A stretch of DNA of 64,000 nucleotides from Pseudomonadota bacterium (lineage in GTDB: Bacteria > Desulfobacterota > Desulfobulbia > Desulfobulbales > Desulfocapsaceae), in assembly GCA_023412495.1 (NCBI GenBank), contig JAEYNP010000101.1, positions 1 to 64,000 of the forward strand, given 5' to 3'. Under the pieces are notes generated by a model. The model searched no databases, was not told where the DNA came from, and worked only from the letters and a program-made list of their open reading frames with translations. Of this stretch, positions 53,078 through 63,032 are shown piece after piece (the stretch's first letter is position 1; each line of letters starts with the position of its first letter). The position numbers and the translations under genes were made by a program.

Positions 53078-53669
53078 CCAAGCTTTAAGAAAAATCCATT
53101 AATCTTGAATATAATTCTAAGATTTTGGACTTATTTAGTTCCATGTCTATCAGGAGTAGATTAAGGCGAAGGTAAAGCGATACATGGTGATTCCGACGGA
53201 GTTTCAAAACAAAGAGACTTGTTCATGTCCGGTAATCATTCACCAGTTTTGCCTTTGCTCGATCCTACCAAAGTAGTCATAAATGCCTCCGCTTGAGGAT
53301 GTGGGGGGCGACCCTCGTGATCGTCCGCCGGCATTGCAGAAAATTTCTCGCCACCACTTCGATCAAATCCCTTGTTATAGCTAATCCGTGCGCTTTCTCG
53401 GGCGAATGCAAGATTTTGCCCCTACACGCCGGCCAACTGAACGCTTACCGTGCTTACCATGCCCCGGGTTTTTTCTAAGGCTTTTGGCATAGAGCTTGCT
53501 GGTATAAAAGGGTCAACTGAAAACCACTGAAACGGAACGAAAACGAAAACCAAAATCGCCCAACCAGGAGAATCCGGCAAGAAACTGTCAGACACGAGAA
53601 GGGAAGTAACCGCCTGACGCAATACAATAACGACAAGATACTCCACTGGTCCGAGAAAAGAGGTGCTTT
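53078..53669. other. Intergenic region without a recognisable gene
   Basis: About 590 bp between the EF-hand-like PEP-CTERM gene and the PilZ-like gene. It holds a 27-base hairpin repeat at 53400-53426 and nothing else identified. Confidence 0.5.
53400..53426 (-). repeat. Short hairpin repeat, second family
   Basis: GGGCGAATGCAAGATTTTGC then CCCTACA reads in reverse as a TGTAGGGGC...CGCCC hairpin. A related partial copy is at 21155-21173. Repeats of this form are common in proteobacterial intergenic DNA. Confidence 0.65.
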
Positions 53670-54011
53670 ATGGAGAGAAGGAATCATCTCAGGATGGGCA
53701 TCAGCCATCTTTCGATTGATGTTTCTGATGGACAAGGATTTTTTCAGGGTGTTGTGGTCGATGCCGCGAGATTTGGTGTTCGCTTGGCGGATATGCCGGC
53801 GAAAATCAACGATAAAACGAAGATTATGACGGTTGTTGTCAGCGGCCGAGGACAAAACTTCAAGATGAAAATTGCTCCGAAATGGTCGGCCACGAAAAAC
53901 GGCAGCAAAATAATCGGGGCTGAGATATTGAATCCTCCCTGGGGGTGGACGGAGTTCATAATGAGCTTCGAACCGAAGGCGCAAGATCCCTGGGGGACGG
54001 TGCACATGTAG
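53670..54011 (+). CDS. PilZ-like domain protein
   Basis: This 113-residue protein fits a single PilZ domain. The first motif (RxxxR) is present as R4-N-H-L-R8. The second motif, normally (D/N)xSxxG, reads D31-A-A-R-F-G36, so serine is replaced by alanine. The strand pattern after it (VRLADMPAKI, KIMTVVVSG, FKMKIAPKWS) supports the fold. PilZ proteins bind c-di-GMP and control motility or EPS. The altered motif may weaken binding. No clear ribosome site was assigned, and neighbouring genes are at least 230 bp away, so it is probably a single gene. Confidence 0.6.
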   Translation: MERRNHLRMGISHLSIDVSDGQGFFQGVVVDAARFGVRLADMPAKINDKTKIMTVVVSGRGQNFKMKIAPKWSATKNGSKIIGAEILNPPWGWTEFIMSFEPKAQDPWGTVHM

Positions 54012-54241
54012 CTCCTTTTCGGGTGGCTGTCTTTATGATGGCATCTGCATTCACTGTGTATTTTTTCAATTCCCGATTCCTCAATTCAGTAATTGAACAA
54101 CCAAGGAAATCCTGATCCTGATGCTATAAAAGTGCAATCGGATCATCTTATATGGTATGGTGGCGGCCAGCGGAGCAAAGAAGAAAGAGCAAAAATCCAA
54201 ATCATTGCAACTCAAGCATCGATCGACTCCAATTGCTGCAT

Positions 54242-55507
54242 ATGAAAATCATACATCTCGGCGGCAAAGATTGTGTCACCGGGTCTTGCCATCTCATTCA
54301 AAGCAGGCATGGTGCTGTTGACAACGTCAATATTCTGGTTGACTGCGGCAGTGCCCAGGGGGACGATCCGGAGCTGCCCCTTGTCGAGTTCCCTGTACCA
54401 CCGGAAGATATCGATTATCTCTTTCTGACGCATGCCCACATCGATCACATCGGCCGAGTCCCGGAACTGATCGAGGCCGGGTTCCGTGGGGAGATCATCT
54501 GCAGTCATGCTACAAAAGCCCTGCTGCTTCCCATGCTTCGCGATGCCATGTCCTTTTCCGGCAGGACGGATCAGGAAATGGGACGCCTCGAGACCCTGAT
54601 AGAAGATCTGTCCTGGGGGTTCGAGTTGTACGAGACCTTCGACCTGAAAAACGGAATCACCTTCAAGCTCAAAAATGCCGGGCATATCCTGGGGTCGTGT
54701 TTTATCCTCTTCACCTTTGCTGAGGGCGACGCGGGTGAATTCCGGGTCATCTTCTCCGGCGATCTCGGCTGCAGAGATACACCTATCTTGCCGGACCCCG
54801 ACCCGCCCGACGCCTGCGATCTGCTTATCCTGGAGTCAACCTACGGCGACCGCACTCACCCCGACCGATCGAACCGGGTGGAGACCCTGCGGCAGGTGCT
54901 GCGGAAAGCTCTCGCCGATAAGGGTGTCGTCTATATTCCGGCCTTTTCCCTGGGGAGGACCCAGGAGCTGCTCTACGAGCTCGACCGGCTCGGTCTCGGC
55001 GTACCGGTCTTCCTCGACTCGCCACTCGGCCTCGAGATAACGAAGATATATTCGCAACTCTCCGATTTCTGGGACAAGGAATCCAGGCGCCTCAAGGCCG
55101 AAGGCGACCATCCGTTCGACTTCAGGGGCCTCTATGGCGTGGAAAAATACCGGGACCATAAGCAGCTCCTCGGGATAGGAGGCCCTGCGATTATCATCGC
55201 GGGCAGCGGCATGTGCACCGGCGGCAGAATCGTCGAGCATCTGGAAGAGGGCTTGGGCGACCCGAAAAACGATGTCATCTTTATCGGGCATCAGGCCAGA
55301 GGGACCTTCGGCAGACGGCTGGTCGACGGGCAAATTCCCGCCAAGGCGAAGATTCACTTTCTCTCCGAATACTCGGCGCACGCAGATCAGCGAATGCTGG
55401 TTGAATGGGTGCGTTCAATGCCGAAACCTCCCGGGGAAATCCGGTTGGTACATGGGGAGGACAAGGCTCGAGATTGCCTTGCTTTGGTTTTGGGTATTGC
55501 CCGATAA
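54242..55507 (+). CDS. MBL-fold beta-CASP nuclease (RNA-processing exonuclease family)
   Basis: The 421-residue protein starts at MKIIHLGGKDCVTGSCHLIQ (ATG 54242); the longer frame to 54152 has no family support. Metal site motif HAHIDHIGR, further histidine GHILGS, aspartate in FSGDLGCRDTP, and late GHQARGTFGRRL and SEYSAHADQRMLVEWV are those of CPSF73-like beta-CASP enzymes. Relatives cut or trim RNA. It is not a typical EPS gene and may be a bystander between the two assembly clusters. Confidence 0.92.
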   Translation: MKIIHLGGKDCVTGSCHLIQSRHGAVDNVNILVDCGSAQGDDPELPLVEFPVPPEDIDYLFLTHAHIDHIGRVPELIEAGFRGEIICSHATKALLLPMLRDAMSFSGRTDQEMGRLETLIEDLSWGFELYETFDLKNGITFKLKNAGHILGSCFILFTFAEGDAGEFRVIFSGDLGCRDTPILPDPDPPDACDLLILESTYGDRTHPDRSNRVETLRQVLRKALADKGVVYIPAFSLGRTQELLYELDRLGLGVPVFLDSPLGLEITKIYSQLSDFWDKESRRLKAEGDHPFDFRGLYGVEKYRDHKQLLGIGGPAIIIAGSGMCTGGRIVEHLEEGLGDPKNDVIFIGHQARGTFGRRLVDGQIPAKAKIHFLSEYSAHADQRMLVEWVRSMPKPPGEIRLVHGEDKARDCLALVLGIAR

Positions 55508-55801
55508 TAAAGCAGGCAATTTTGCCGGCATAGCTAATCTGATGCCGAAAAAAGAACTTCGTCCTTCCAACAGAGCCTTATGCAGGAAGATAGCAAATTC
55601 CAATCCAGCCCCAACTCATGCGCAAACGGCGCAGAAAAACAGTGGCTCTTCAAATCCTCATTATAAGTCCGCCGGAAAATATATTTGAAAAGGACGTTCC
55701 CCGGTGTTCGGCGATATCAAATTTCTGAAAAGCTATTTGCCGTTGTGTCGCGGCGGCATGTTATAGTCAAAAAGCGTTGTTATATTTAATGGTTGCGAAA
55801 A

Positions 55802-57094
55802 ATGACGGAAACTCAAGAGACAGGAAATGTTATCGCTTCAAAATCTGTCTCGTATGGGAGGAAATTTAAGTCGCTGCGAAAATCTTTGGCTGTGAGCATT
55901 ATCAATCAGGCAGTAAGCAGTGGAACCAACTTTTGTATTGGTCTTTATCTGGTACGTACGCTCGCGCCTGTGGAATTTGGAGAATATGGTGTTTGTTTTG
56001 CTATAAGTCTTTTTTGTTGCGGTTTTTGCAATGCCCTATTCTTGAGTCAGATGGTAGTAATTATACCTGACAAGAAAATAGACGATCGTCCGAAATATGC
56101 AGCAAGCATACTCACAAGCATAATGATTTTTTGCCTGATATTGGTTGTTTTTTCTCTAATCATTCTTGTAATTGGTAAAAGCTGGTTAGGTAAATATTCA
56201 GCATTGGTGCTGCCAATTGCTTTTTCCTCAGTTGCTTTTGTATTAAAGGACTTTTTCGTTCGTTATTCTTATACTGCGAGAAATGAAGTGTATGCTTTAC
56301 AAGTTAACACTACAGTGCTGATATTCATTCTTTCATTATTTGGTTTACAATACCTTTTGGAAGATCAACTTACTGTAGTAAGGGCTCTTTGGTATTATGC
56401 AACGAGTAATTTTTCCGGTGCAGTGGCAGGATATATTTTGTTGAAGTTACCTATGACAACCGTGAGAAAATCTCGTCTGACAGAGGATGTGAGAGATGCC
56501 TGGCGTGGAGGGCGTTGGGCTGCCGGTACTTCGTCCGTTGTATGGATGCAGTCTCAAGCGTATACCTATGTTACTGCGCTGTTCCTCGGACCGGTTGGTG
56601 TTGGCTTTGCCAATGCTGCGCGTATGTTGATTACTCCATTTTGGATACTGCTTCCGGCAATTGACCAAGTCGCCATACCAAGGCTAGCAGAATTGCGCCT
56701 AGCAGGAAAACCGCGAGTAACAAGGACGGAATTATTCATAACATTAACATCGCTTCTTATGGCAGCGACGTATGTGGCAGTAATCATATTTGCTGCCGAT
56801 TTTTTTATCCCTTTATTTGTAGGAAATAATTTTCAAAACCTGTATCCGCTGATCTTTGCTTGGTCGACTGTAATGTTCTTCTGTTTAATAAGCGCTGGTG
56901 CAGTAAGAGTTCTCCAAGTAATGAAGGATTTTAGGTCTCTACTAATTGCAAGCACGATTAGTGCTGTGACTTCTATCGCCTTTGCTATTTATTTTATTGA
57001 ACTGTATGGTGTCCCTGGTGCGGTTTTTGGTACTGGGGTAGGCGAATTAATTTTTGGGCTCATATTGTGGTACGTAATTTTGAGAATGAAATGA
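55802..57094 (+). CDS. Flippase of the Wzx/polysaccharide transporter family (copy 2)
   Basis: This is a 430-residue membrane protein with about 12 helices. SIINQAVSSGTNFCIGLYLVR and TLAPVEFGEYGVCFAISLF are the N-terminal pattern of this flippase family. The start is the ATG 55802 (an in-frame TTG lies at 55793). Low GC content. It opens the second assembly cluster and is shorter than and visibly different from the flippase at 28092. Confidence 0.88.
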   Translation: MTETQETGNVIASKSVSYGRKFKSLRKSLAVSIINQAVSSGTNFCIGLYLVRTLAPVEFGEYGVCFAISLFCCGFCNALFLSQMVVIIPDKKIDDRPKYAASILTSIMIFCLILVVFSLIILVIGKSWLGKYSALVLPIAFSSVAFVLKDFFVRYSYTARNEVYALQVNTTVLIFILSLFGLQYLLEDQLTVVRALWYYATSNFSGAVAGYILLKLPMTTVRKSRLTEDVRDAWRGGRWAAGTSSVVWMQSQAYTYVTALFLGPVGVGFANAARMLITPFWILLPAIDQVAIPRLAELRLAGKPRVTRTELFITLTSLLMAATYVAVIIFAADFFIPLFVGNNFQNLYPLIFAWSTVMFFCLISAGAVRVLQVMKDFRSLLIASTISAVTSIAFAIYFIELYGVPGAVFGTGVGELIFGLILWYVILRMK

Positions 57095-57137
57095 TAGCAT
57101 AGTGGAAACCATTATTTTCTAATTTCTTAATTATGTT

Positions 57138-58331
57138 ATGCGCTCGATATTAGTTGCAATAATTTTTCTTACATCGGCTTTTGGCGCTGCACCAGTTACG
57201 ATCAGATTTGGTTCGATTAGCTTAAGTGGCATAATAACGGGTTTAATCTGTTTTGCTTCTATATTAATATTTCTTCAAAAACCACAACTTTTTAAATCAG
57301 ATAGAAGAGCTATTATTCCACTCGTTTTGTTTTGTTTGTTCACATCAGTCTGGTTTGTATTGAAGTTTAGCCCAGAAGAACAAATAGAGAATTATATTGT
57401 GGTATGGGCAGGAATAACCTTCATTCTGCTATGTACTTCAAGTATGAGGGTTATTGAGAAAAATCTCATTTCCTGGGGTGTATTGATCGATGTTTGTACA
57501 ATTATTTATATTTTCGTTATGATGTTTGAAGTATTCACTCAAGAAGCTAGCCCAGCCACTGCTCAAGTCGGTATAATTTTTATTTCGTTTCATCTAGTAA
57601 AAATACTTAACAATGATCGTCGCTCATTATTTTTTATGGCCGGCATCATATGTATGCAAATCCTCTTGGGAGCACGCATTGTTGTCTTGGCTGAGATGGT
57701 CATTATTTTATTTGGCAGAATATTATTAAAGGGTTTTTCTTTTCCAAATATAAGAAAACTAACCCGTTCTGGGCTCATAATTGTCATTATGCTTGTTGGC
57801 ATAATAACTTTGTCTATTAAATCAGGAATTTATGAAAAAACAATTGGTGGTGGTGATAGGGCGCTCAGATATGGCAGGTTTACTGTCAATACTTCTGGAC
57901 GAATTCATATGTGGAATATCGTATTTGATTCGGCACTTACTTCACCTTGGATAGGTCAGGGTACATCAGGACCGAATGAAATGCTCAGGGTGCCAAGGTG
58001 GCGTCATCCGCACAATGATTATTTGCGACTATTCCATCAATTGGGTGTTGTTGGATTATTTCTTTGGATTTCTTTTATAAGTCATAGTCTTGTAAAAGCT
58101 TGGCGAGGTTCAAAGTATCATTCGAATATGCGATCTCGTTTTTGGTGCCAAGCCACTTTTTTATCCATTATTGGAATTTCAATTATAATGTTAACAGATA
58201 ATTCGATGGTATATAGTTATGTTGTTTACCCAATGTCGGCAATGATTGGAATAACCTTTGCAGTGAATCACAACCTTGTCGTTCCGAAAAGAAACAACAA
58301 GCTCGGATTTTTCAGGAGGTTGCTAGCTTAG
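57138..58331 (+). CDS. O-antigen polymerase/ligase-like membrane protein (Wzy-like, copy 2)
   Basis: The 397-residue protein has about 10-11 helices. The large periplasmic loop holds SPWIGQGTSGPNEMLRVPRW with RHPHNDYLRLFHQLGVVGLFLW, the HNDYL signature of Wzy_C proteins, after a TSGRIHMW arginine region. It would polymerise the unit flipped by the copy-2 Wzx just upstream (43 bp). Confidence 0.88.
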   Translation: MRSILVAIIFLTSAFGAAPVTIRFGSISLSGIITGLICFASILIFLQKPQLFKSDRRAIIPLVLFCLFTSVWFVLKFSPEEQIENYIVVWAGITFILLCTSSMRVIEKNLISWGVLIDVCTIIYIFVMMFEVFTQEASPATAQVGIIFISFHLVKILNNDRRSLFFMAGIICMQILLGARIVVLAEMVIILFGRILLKGFSFPNIRKLTRSGLIIVIMLVGIITLSIKSGIYEKTIGGGDRALRYGRFTVNTSGRIHMWNIVFDSALTSPWIGQGTSGPNEMLRVPRWRHPHNDYLRLFHQLGVVGLFLWISFISHSLVKAWRGSKYHSNMRSRFWCQATFLSIIGISIIMLTDNSMVYSYVVYPMSAMIGITFAVNHNLVVPKRNNKLGFFRRLLA

Positions 58332-58381
58332 GGCAGGAAAACTAAAGTTCAGAACCAGATTGGCAATTTTGGGTCATTACA

Positions 58382-59557
58382 GTGGGAAACCATCGAATTC
58401 TTTTGGCAGAAGCGTGTAATTATAAAAATGCACCCTTAGGAGGTCAACTCACTAATGCGCTGATGCTTTTACGTGCGCTCGGTCCTTCTGTGGCTTTGGT
58501 GGGCTGGACTGATGATCCAAATGCCCCCATTGGTCAGTGGCATAGAAGAGAAATTGATGGTGTAGTTTATGACTTTTTTGCTACGGATCATGTGCCGGAA
58601 CCTTTATACAAAAGGCATTTAATTCCTGCTCGTGCCAAAAATTTTTTTGATTTCAAGCGGTACGGCAGAGCCATTTTGTCTTGTGGAATTAAGAATATCT
58701 TAACACAAGAGCCGACTGTCATGATGGCTCTGCCATTTTTTTCTGATCACAATGTTGCATTTTGGTTCCCCGGTGTTGAGCCTACATTATCTGTCTCCCG
58801 ATATCCTGGTGCAAAATATTTTGCAAATTTGTTTGAAAGTTTGTTGATAAGAGCATTACGCAAACATGCAAAATTAATTTTGGCTGCTGCCGACCAAGGT
58901 GCAATAGAAAGTTTTTACACGCGATGCAATGGGCGACTTAATGATCATAAGATTGTTTCCTTCCCAACAAGAGTTGATACGTCCACTTTTCAACCATCAA
59001 ATAAGGAAACTGCCCGGTTAACGCTAAAGCTACCTGTCGATGAAATAGTATGTGTCACAACAGGACGATTGCATAGAGCAAAAGGTTGGCCTTTATTACT
59101 GGATGCTATGGAGATTTTTTGTTTAATTAAAGAAAATGCCAAGCTTGTTTTCATTGGAGAAGGAAGCGATAAAAAATTTTTGGAAAGCGTGATAAAATCC
59201 AAAAATCTTTCAACCCAAGTTATTTTAGCTGGACAAAAATCACAGCAAGATCTTGCACTTTATCTCCAAGCTGCCGATTTGTTTATAATGGGATCTGAAG
59301 CTGAAGGTTGGAGCACTTCTCTTGTTGAGGCACTAGCCACAGGGCTACCAATAGTTTCGTCTAGATTCAGCAGTGCAGACAGTATGATAAAGAATGGCGT
59401 AAATGGATTTGTGGTAGATCGCGATCCAAAAGTTTTTGCCCAAGCAATGGTGGATGCCTTGAAGTTAGAAAACGTCAAGGGCTACTCATTAATTGAAATA
59501 AAAAAATATGCTCTGTCAAATTTAAAGGATGATCTCGACAAGGTGTGGCAGTGTTAA
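58382..59557 (+). CDS. Glycosyltransferase family 4
   Basis: The 391-residue enzyme starts with GTG at 58382, for which the ribosome site is poor. Features: VTTGRLHRAKGWPLLLDAM, IGEGSDKKFLE and the E-x7-E segment EAEGWSTSLVEALATGLPIV. The acceptor lobe has EACNYKNAPLGGQLTNALM, a variant of the usual glycine-rich start. AT-rich like its neighbours. Confidence 0.86.
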   Translation: MGNHRILLAEACNYKNAPLGGQLTNALMLLRALGPSVALVGWTDDPNAPIGQWHRREIDGVVYDFFATDHVPEPLYKRHLIPARAKNFFDFKRYGRAILSCGIKNILTQEPTVMMALPFFSDHNVAFWFPGVEPTLSVSRYPGAKYFANLFESLLIRALRKHAKLILAAADQGAIESFYTRCNGRLNDHKIVSFPTRVDTSTFQPSNKETARLTLKLPVDEIVCVTTGRLHRAKGWPLLLDAMEIFCLIKENAKLVFIGEGSDKKFLESVIKSKNLSTQVILAGQKSQQDLALYLQAADLFIMGSEAEGWSTSLVEALATGLPIVSSRFSSADSMIKNGVNGFVVDRDPKVFAQAMVDALKLENVKGYSLIEIKKYALSNLKDDLDKVWQC

Positions 59558-59584
59558 TAACGAAAGAAACTTGTTACTAAAATA

Positions 59585-60781
59585 ATGGAGAACACCAAAC
59601 AGGTTCATTGCGTATGCGGTGGATTTGGGTTTCCAGTTGGCACTGCAAGCAGCAACCGAGTTATGCTTATTGGTCGGGCGCTTTACAAGGCAGGGATTAC
59701 TTTCCACGTTTGGCACATTGGTCCGAGCTCTTATCCTCAGAATACAACTCGGCGCGGAATGCTATACGGCATTACATGGGAATATTTAAGTCCGTCTACT
59801 AAACGCCCCGTTAGCCGATTTCTGCGAATACTCTATTTTTTTTATGGGTGCCTTCTATTGCCTTGTCGCTTAATTCCATTGCGGCGCAAGATTATTGTGT
59901 TTCTTTTTTCTCAGGGTGATTTAATCAATATATGGGTGCTTCTCGTATGCAAGGTATTGAACATTTCTGTTGCTCAGGAGTGCAACGAATGGTGGCCCGA
60001 TACACCTTCTAAAACTTCTTTTAATCGATGGATGTATTCAAAAATAATGTTCCATATGAGTTCTGGCGCGTTGTCAATATCGTCCAAGATAGAAAGTCAT
60101 ATACATAAGATTAATGCTAAAAAGGAATACCCTGTCCTGAGAGTACCAGTACTCGTCGACAGCGACGAAGTTCGGCTGCAACGTGAACATAAGCCATTAA
60201 CAGTAGGAGAAATTTCCCCATATCTTTTTTGGTGTGGCATGGTTGATGGTTATCAAGTCGATATCATATTTTTAGTCAAGGTGTTGGGAGTTGTAGGGAA
60301 AGAACACAATTTGTGGCCGAAGATGGTTGTGAGTGGGCCTTGTGGTGAAGCTGGGCGGAGGGCAATACGTGAAGCAGTGGAGCAACATGGAGTGATTGAA
60401 AATCAGGTGATAATCACAGGTTTTGTTCAAGAAACCGAGCTGTTCCGGTTAGCTACTCATGGAGCTGTCCTCTTGTTGCCGTTATGGGATGATGAACGGT
60501 CAAAAACCCGTTTTCCTACAAAACTTGGACTATATGCAGCAGCAGGCAGGCCGATTATTTCTTGTCCGATAGGAGAAATACCCAGTTTTTTGGAAGATGG
60601 CACAACCGCATTATTCGCACCTCCAGGTGATGAAATTGCCTGGGCGAATCATATAGCTCGTTTTTTGCAAGATGATGAATTATGTGCACGTATAGTCGAG
60701 AATTTATCTGAAGGTGTTTTACCTAGATTGGATTATCGCTATTTCGATAAGTCATTGAAAAACTGGTTTATGGATCTTTGA
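59585..60781 (+). CDS. Glycosyltransferase, GT-B (GT4-like)
   Basis: The product has 398 residues. The N-terminal segment CVCGGFGFPVGTASSNRVML is the expected glycine-rich loop; the donor lobe has KMVVSGPCGEAGR and IITGFVQETELFRLATHGAV. The usual E-x7-E is replaced by RFPTKLGLYAAAGRPIISCP, seen in a divergent branch. It follows the previous gene by 27 bp. Confidence 0.8.
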   Translation: MENTKQVHCVCGGFGFPVGTASSNRVMLIGRALYKAGITFHVWHIGPSSYPQNTTRRGMLYGITWEYLSPSTKRPVSRFLRILYFFYGCLLLPCRLIPLRRKIIVFLFSQGDLINIWVLLVCKVLNISVAQECNEWWPDTPSKTSFNRWMYSKIMFHMSSGALSISSKIESHIHKINAKKEYPVLRVPVLVDSDEVRLQREHKPLTVGEISPYLFWCGMVDGYQVDIIFLVKVLGVVGKEHNLWPKMVVSGPCGEAGRRAIREAVEQHGVIENQVIITGFVQETELFRLATHGAVLLLPLWDDERSKTRFPTKLGLYAAAGRPIISCPIGEIPSFLEDGTTALFAPPGDEIAWANHIARFLQDDELCARIVENLSEGVLPRLDYRYFDKSLKNWFMDL

Positions 60782-60874
60782 AACGACACAAAAAGATTGA
60801 AGACTGTGTGAGGATAAAGATTATGGCCGGATGCTTCCAGAATAAATATGAAAACTAAGAAATGAAAGGTTGGG

Positions 60875-62083
60875 ATGCGAATACTGATCATTCATTCTTA
60901 TTATGGCTCTTCTGCTCCTTCAGGTGAAAACCAAGTTTTCGAGGCCGAGCGGCAGCTGCTGCTCGGCAGTGGTCATGAAGTGATAACCTTCACCCGCCAT
61001 AGTGATGAATGGCGGCGGCAGGGGGTATGGGGAATAGTCAAAGGTGCTTTGGCAACCCCTTGGAATCCATGGATGTTTCATGCAGTTCGCAATTTGGTGC
61101 ATAAATACAAGCCTGATGTTGTTCATGTTCATAACACCTTCCCGAGGTTTTCCCCGGCCATCTTTCATGCAATAGGCAGTTCGACGGCTCGAGTCTTAAC
61201 TTTACATAATTATAGACTCTTTTGTCCTGCGGCGATTCCTGTGCGTGCAGGCCAAATATGTACCGAGTGTCTAGATCGTCACTCCGTCTGGCCAGCTTTG
61301 CAATATGGATGCTATAGAAACAACAGGCTTGCTACTATGCCGCTTGCAGCTAGTGTTGCGTTGCATAAGTTCTTGAGAACATGGACTCATCATGTGGATG
61401 CTTTTATTGCACTGACTGAATTTCAGCGTCAGCGAATGATCGGTGCCGGTTTGCCCGCTGATCGTATTTCTGTTAAGCCCAATTTTTTCCCTGATTCCCC
61501 TAATACGGTGCCATGGTCAGCAAGAAAACCGTATGCTGTTTTTGCCGGAAGATTGACGGCTGAAAAAGGGGTCGACGTTCTGGTGAGAGCGTGGCTGCAA
61601 TGGGGCTCGCAGGCTCCCGAGTTGAGAATTATTGGCGATGGTGTCTTGCGCAATGATTTGCAGACCTTGGCGAATGCCCAGCCGGATGTTCCGATTCATT
61701 TTCTCGGTCTTTTGACGCAAGATGAGGCTCAAGCCGAGATATCCAGTGCTAAATTGTTGATTGTGCCCTCAATATGGTTTGAAGGATTTCCAATGGTAGT
61801 GGGAGAAGCTTTCGCCTTTGCTACACCTATAGCCGTTTCCGATATCGGCCCCTTGCCGTCTATAGTGACGAATGGGGTAAATGGTCTAGTTTTTTCTCCT
61901 GCTGACCCTTGCTCGCTTTTAAATTGTGTTCGAGATGCATGGGAGGTTCCTGGTTTATTTGAACAATTAAGCAAGAATGCAAGAGAAGAGTTTCAAATGC
62001 GTTACACCCAAGATAAGAATATCGATATCTTGATGAAGATCTATACGAAAGCTATTTCAACTGCCAGAGGTAGCAATTGTTAG
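60875..62083 (+). CDS. Glycosyltransferase family 4
   Basis: This 402-residue GT-B enzyme has AAAGG five bases before the ATG. MRILIIHSYYGSSAPSGENQ and PDVVHVHNTFPRFSP start the acceptor lobe. A four-cysteine pattern (LFCPAAIPVRAGQICTECLD, then YGC) could bind a metal in a known subgroup. The donor lobe has AVFAGRLTAEKGVDVLVRAW, IIGDGVLRNDL and FEGFPMVVGEAFAFATPIA. Somewhat higher GC than the four genes before. Confidence 0.9.
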   Translation: MRILIIHSYYGSSAPSGENQVFEAERQLLLGSGHEVITFTRHSDEWRRQGVWGIVKGALATPWNPWMFHAVRNLVHKYKPDVVHVHNTFPRFSPAIFHAIGSSTARVLTLHNYRLFCPAAIPVRAGQICTECLDRHSVWPALQYGCYRNNRLATMPLAASVALHKFLRTWTHHVDAFIALTEFQRQRMIGAGLPADRISVKPNFFPDSPNTVPWSARKPYAVFAGRLTAEKGVDVLVRAWLQWGSQAPELRIIGDGVLRNDLQTLANAQPDVPIHFLGLLTQDEAQAEISSAKLLIVPSIWFEGFPMVVGEAFAFATPIAVSDIGPLPSIVTNGVNGLVFSPADPCSLLNCVRDAWEVPGLFEQLSKNAREEFQMRYTQDKNIDILMKIYTKAISTARGSNC

Positions 62084-62095
62084 ATAGATGATAAA

Positions 62096-62863
62096 ATGAA
62101 AAGTTCAGATACAGAATCAATATTGGGATATCCTGTCACTACTATGTCATCAAGACAATGTGTTGGGAAAATAGAGCAGTGGATTTCCGAAGGCGCTGTG
62201 GGAAAGACTTTCTTTTGCGCTAATCCTCACTCATTAGTCCTTTCAAATTATGATTATGTATTTGAAAAGGCACTAAAAAGTGCCGATCTGCTGACCCCGG
62301 ATGGTGTAGGTATAGTATTCGCTTCTAGAGCCCTCGGCGGTAAAATCCGAGAACGTGTGACGGGCAGTGACATTTTCTGGAGTCTCAGTAACTTGCTTAA
62401 TGGCACAGGTGGGAGGAGCTATTTTTTTCTTGGTTCGACCAAAAAAACATTAACAGCTATCAGAGAGAAAATGGCAAAGGATTATCCTCATATCATATTC
62501 GCTGGTCACCATTCTCCTTCATTTGCTCCGGATTTTGACGAAGAGGAAAATGCAGCTACGATTGACATTATAAACTCTGCGGCTCCAGATGTCTTATGGG
62601 TTGGTATGACCGCACCTAAACAAGAGAAATGGATATACAGTAATCGAGAGCGACTTAATGTGAAGTTTATCGGTGCAATTGGTGCTGTCTTTGATTTTTA
62701 TGCGGGCAATGTAAAACGATCCAGTCCATTTTTTCAAAGAATAGGGTTGGAATGGTTGCCTCGGTTCCTTCAGGAGCCCCGCCGTTTGTTTCGCCGCAAC
62801 TTCGTCTCCAGTCCTCTCTTTGTCTATATGATTGTAGAAGAATTGTTTAAAAAGCTAAAATAG
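62096..62863 (+). CDS. WecG/TagA/CpsF family glycosyltransferase
   Basis: The product is 255 residues of GT family 26. TPDGVGIVFASRALGGKIRE with RVTGSDIF is the catalytic region, and VGMTAPKQEKWIYSNR and GAVFDFYAGNVKRSS are conserved. These enzymes add ManNAc-type or related sugars, usually as an early step on undecaprenyl-linked intermediates. It is the last gene before a bidirectional terminator. Confidence 0.92.
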   Translation: MKSSDTESILGYPVTTMSSRQCVGKIEQWISEGAVGKTFFCANPHSLVLSNYDYVFEKALKSADLLTPDGVGIVFASRALGGKIRERVTGSDIFWSLSNLLNGTGGRSYFFLGSTKKTLTAIREKMAKDYPHIIFAGHHSPSFAPDFDEEENAATIDIINSAAPDVLWVGMTAPKQEKWIYSNRERLNVKFIGAIGAVFDFYAGNVKRSSPFFQRIGLEWLPRFLQEPRRLFRRNFVSSPLFVYMIVEELFKKLK

Positions 62864-62986
62864 CTGTATCTGTGTTGGCTTTGTCGTAAGAGGGCTAACG
62901 AAAACTCTGAAGATGAGTTGATGTCATAAAATCAGGATGATTGCCAATAGTGTTATATTGGATTGAAAGCATGGCGAGCCGAAAAG

Positions 62987-63020
62987 GGCAGAGCCGTTTC
63001 CGACTCTGCCTTTGTTTTTT
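62987..63020. terminator. Bidirectional terminator
   Basis: GGCAGAG (62987-62993) pairs with CTCTGCC (63004-63010). TTTGTTTTTT follows on the rightward strand, and a shorter T-run (CCCTTTTC) on the leftward strand. It ends the second assembly cluster and the converging PEP-CTERM gene. Confidence 0.85.
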
Positions 63021-63032
63021 GCGCAACATCCG

